The translations under genes were made by a program, and so were the position numbers. The notes below the pieces were generated by a model. The model made no database searches and was not told where the DNA came from. It saw only the letters and a program-made list of their open reading frames with translations. 6,700 nt of DNA, from assembly GCA_913054055.1 (NCBI GenBank), contig CAJXIT010000192.1, positions 1 to 6,700 of the forward strand, read 5' to 3'. How positions within the stretch are numbered: the stretch's first letter is position 1; each line of letters begins with the position of its first letter. Origin of the DNA: an uncultured Thalassolituus sp. Lineage in GTDB: Bacteria; Pseudomonadota; Gammaproteobacteria; Pseudomonadales; Oceanobacteraceae. Below are positions 6,004 through 6,700 of this stretch, piece by piece.

Positions 6004-6645
6004 CTATCGATATTCAGTATTATCTTTTATTGCCATCAGGTTACGCTTAAACCTAGGCTGTCTGTTTGAGTCATCGGCCACCGCCTTCATGGTTTGAGGT
6101 AACTCATCTAAAACCCGCCCAAGATTATCAGCAGCACTGGACACACGATTGATGCTCGCCAAAATATAAAATTTGATAAACACAAGAATCAGCAATACTA
6201 AAAATACCACAAAGCCTAATAATATATAAAACATCATCTCAAATTTATTCACCACAGGATCAATCACCGAATTATTTAAATCCAAGGCTGCCTTGTTCAA
6301 TTCTAACCGGGTATCCGCCATAATTTCATTAATAGGGGCCCTTGCGTCAGACAGATTTAATTTGAATTTATTTTTAATGGTTTGAAATGAACTCAATGCA
6401 TCTAACAACGCCTGTCTTTCTTGTGCATTCAACTTATCAGATTGCAGTGCCTGATTAACAGACTCACTGACCTTCAACATGGCCATTGATAAGTTTTTTG
6501 CGGCTGCCTCGGCACCAACCACATTAATATTAAACTCAAGCTTGTATGCTTCATCTTTCATTGGCTCAGGGGTCTCAAGTGCAACCCCATTGTGTGCCAA
6601 CATTAAGCCCCATACCAACATGAGCATGTATCTATAAAACCCCAT
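6004..6645 (-). CDS. Exported single-pass membrane protein of unknown function
   Basis: The product has 213 residues and I recognise no family. The N-terminus is a likely signal peptide (MGFYRYMLMLVWGLMLAHNG, cleavage probably after VA at 22). Residues 23-136 form a polar, helix-rich periplasmic region with heptad-like stretches (AAAKNLSMAMLKVSESVNQA, LNAQERQALLDALSSFQ, ELNKAALDLNNSVIDPVV) suggesting a coiled coil. A strong transmembrane helix spans about 137-164, followed by a roughly 49-residue basic cytoplasmic tail. There is no cysteine and no enzyme motif. Two adjacent ATGs exist (6648 and 6645); AAGGA lies 3 bases before the first and 6 before the second, so 6645 is slightly preferred. 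The topology would suit an envelope adaptor or scaffold. It converges with the nuclease gene. Whether an upstream gene ends just before it cannot be settled within the window. Confidence 0.8.
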   Translation of the reverse strand: MGFYRYMLMLVWGLMLAHNGVALETPEPMKDEAYKLEFNINVVGAEAAAKNLSMAMLKVSESVNQALQSDKLNAQERQALLDALSSFQTIKNKFKLNLSDARAPINEIMADTRLELNKAALDLNNSVIDPVVNKFEMMFYILLGFVVFLVLLILVFIKFYILASINRVSSAADNLGRVLDELPQTMKAVADDSNRQPRFKRNLMAIKDNTEYR

Positions 6646-6700
6646 CATAAATCCTTAATCACAATTTCTGTTTTCATATTTCACTTTTAGGTGCCTGATG

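Noticed and set aside
6655..6700. Possible 3' end of an upstream minus-strand gene (frame ending in TAA at 6657-6655)
   Set aside because: Only about 14 codons are visible and a second frame is also open for 8 codons, so coding cannot be told from chance.

Overview
The window looks like chromosomal DNA from a marine-type gammaproteobacterium. The evidence is moderately AT-rich DNA, Shine-Dalgarno-led genes, a textbook Fur box, an acidic secreted ExeM/NucH-type nuclease, a SirB2-family membrane protein and a DUF2753-like helical protein. The genus cannot be fixed from sequence alone; Oceanospirillales, Alteromonadales and Vibrio-like groups are all plausible. No tRNA, rRNA, CRISPR array, insertion sequence or phage gene was seen.

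Layout. Bases 1-361 hold the 3' end of an unrecognised plus-strand gene. It ends at a perfect 14-bp hairpin terminator shared with a convergent minus-strand gene (454-1014) for a small periplasmic chalcone-isomerase-like protein. A divergent plus-strand gene (1311-1598) encodes a 95-residue helical protein of unknown family and ends at a second hairpin terminator. Next is a divergent pair: a minus-strand TPR-like/DUF2753-like protein (1745-2224) and a plus-strand four-helix SirB2-family membrane protein (2319-2717). A perfect 7-1-7 Fur box lies between their start codons. After a terminator-like hairpin and a gene-free stretch of about 360 bases comes the largest gene (3077-5878), a 933-residue secreted nuclease. 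It has a signal peptide, lamin-tail domain, OB-like domain, DNase I-fold catalytic domain and Ig-like domain, and ends in an unusual aromatic/basic tail. A convergent minus-strand gene (6004-6645) encodes an unrecognised exported, single-pass membrane protein.

How the genes work together. Most neighbours are convergent or divergent single genes, so there is no long operon. The two clearest biological units are the Fur-controlled divergent pair, which should be derepressed under iron limitation, and the nuclease, which probably degrades extracellular DNA for nutrients or biofilm remodelling. No dedicated defence, secretion or biosynthetic cluster is visible. The most notable points are the SirB2/DUF2753 Fur divergon and the nuclease's non-standard C-terminus.
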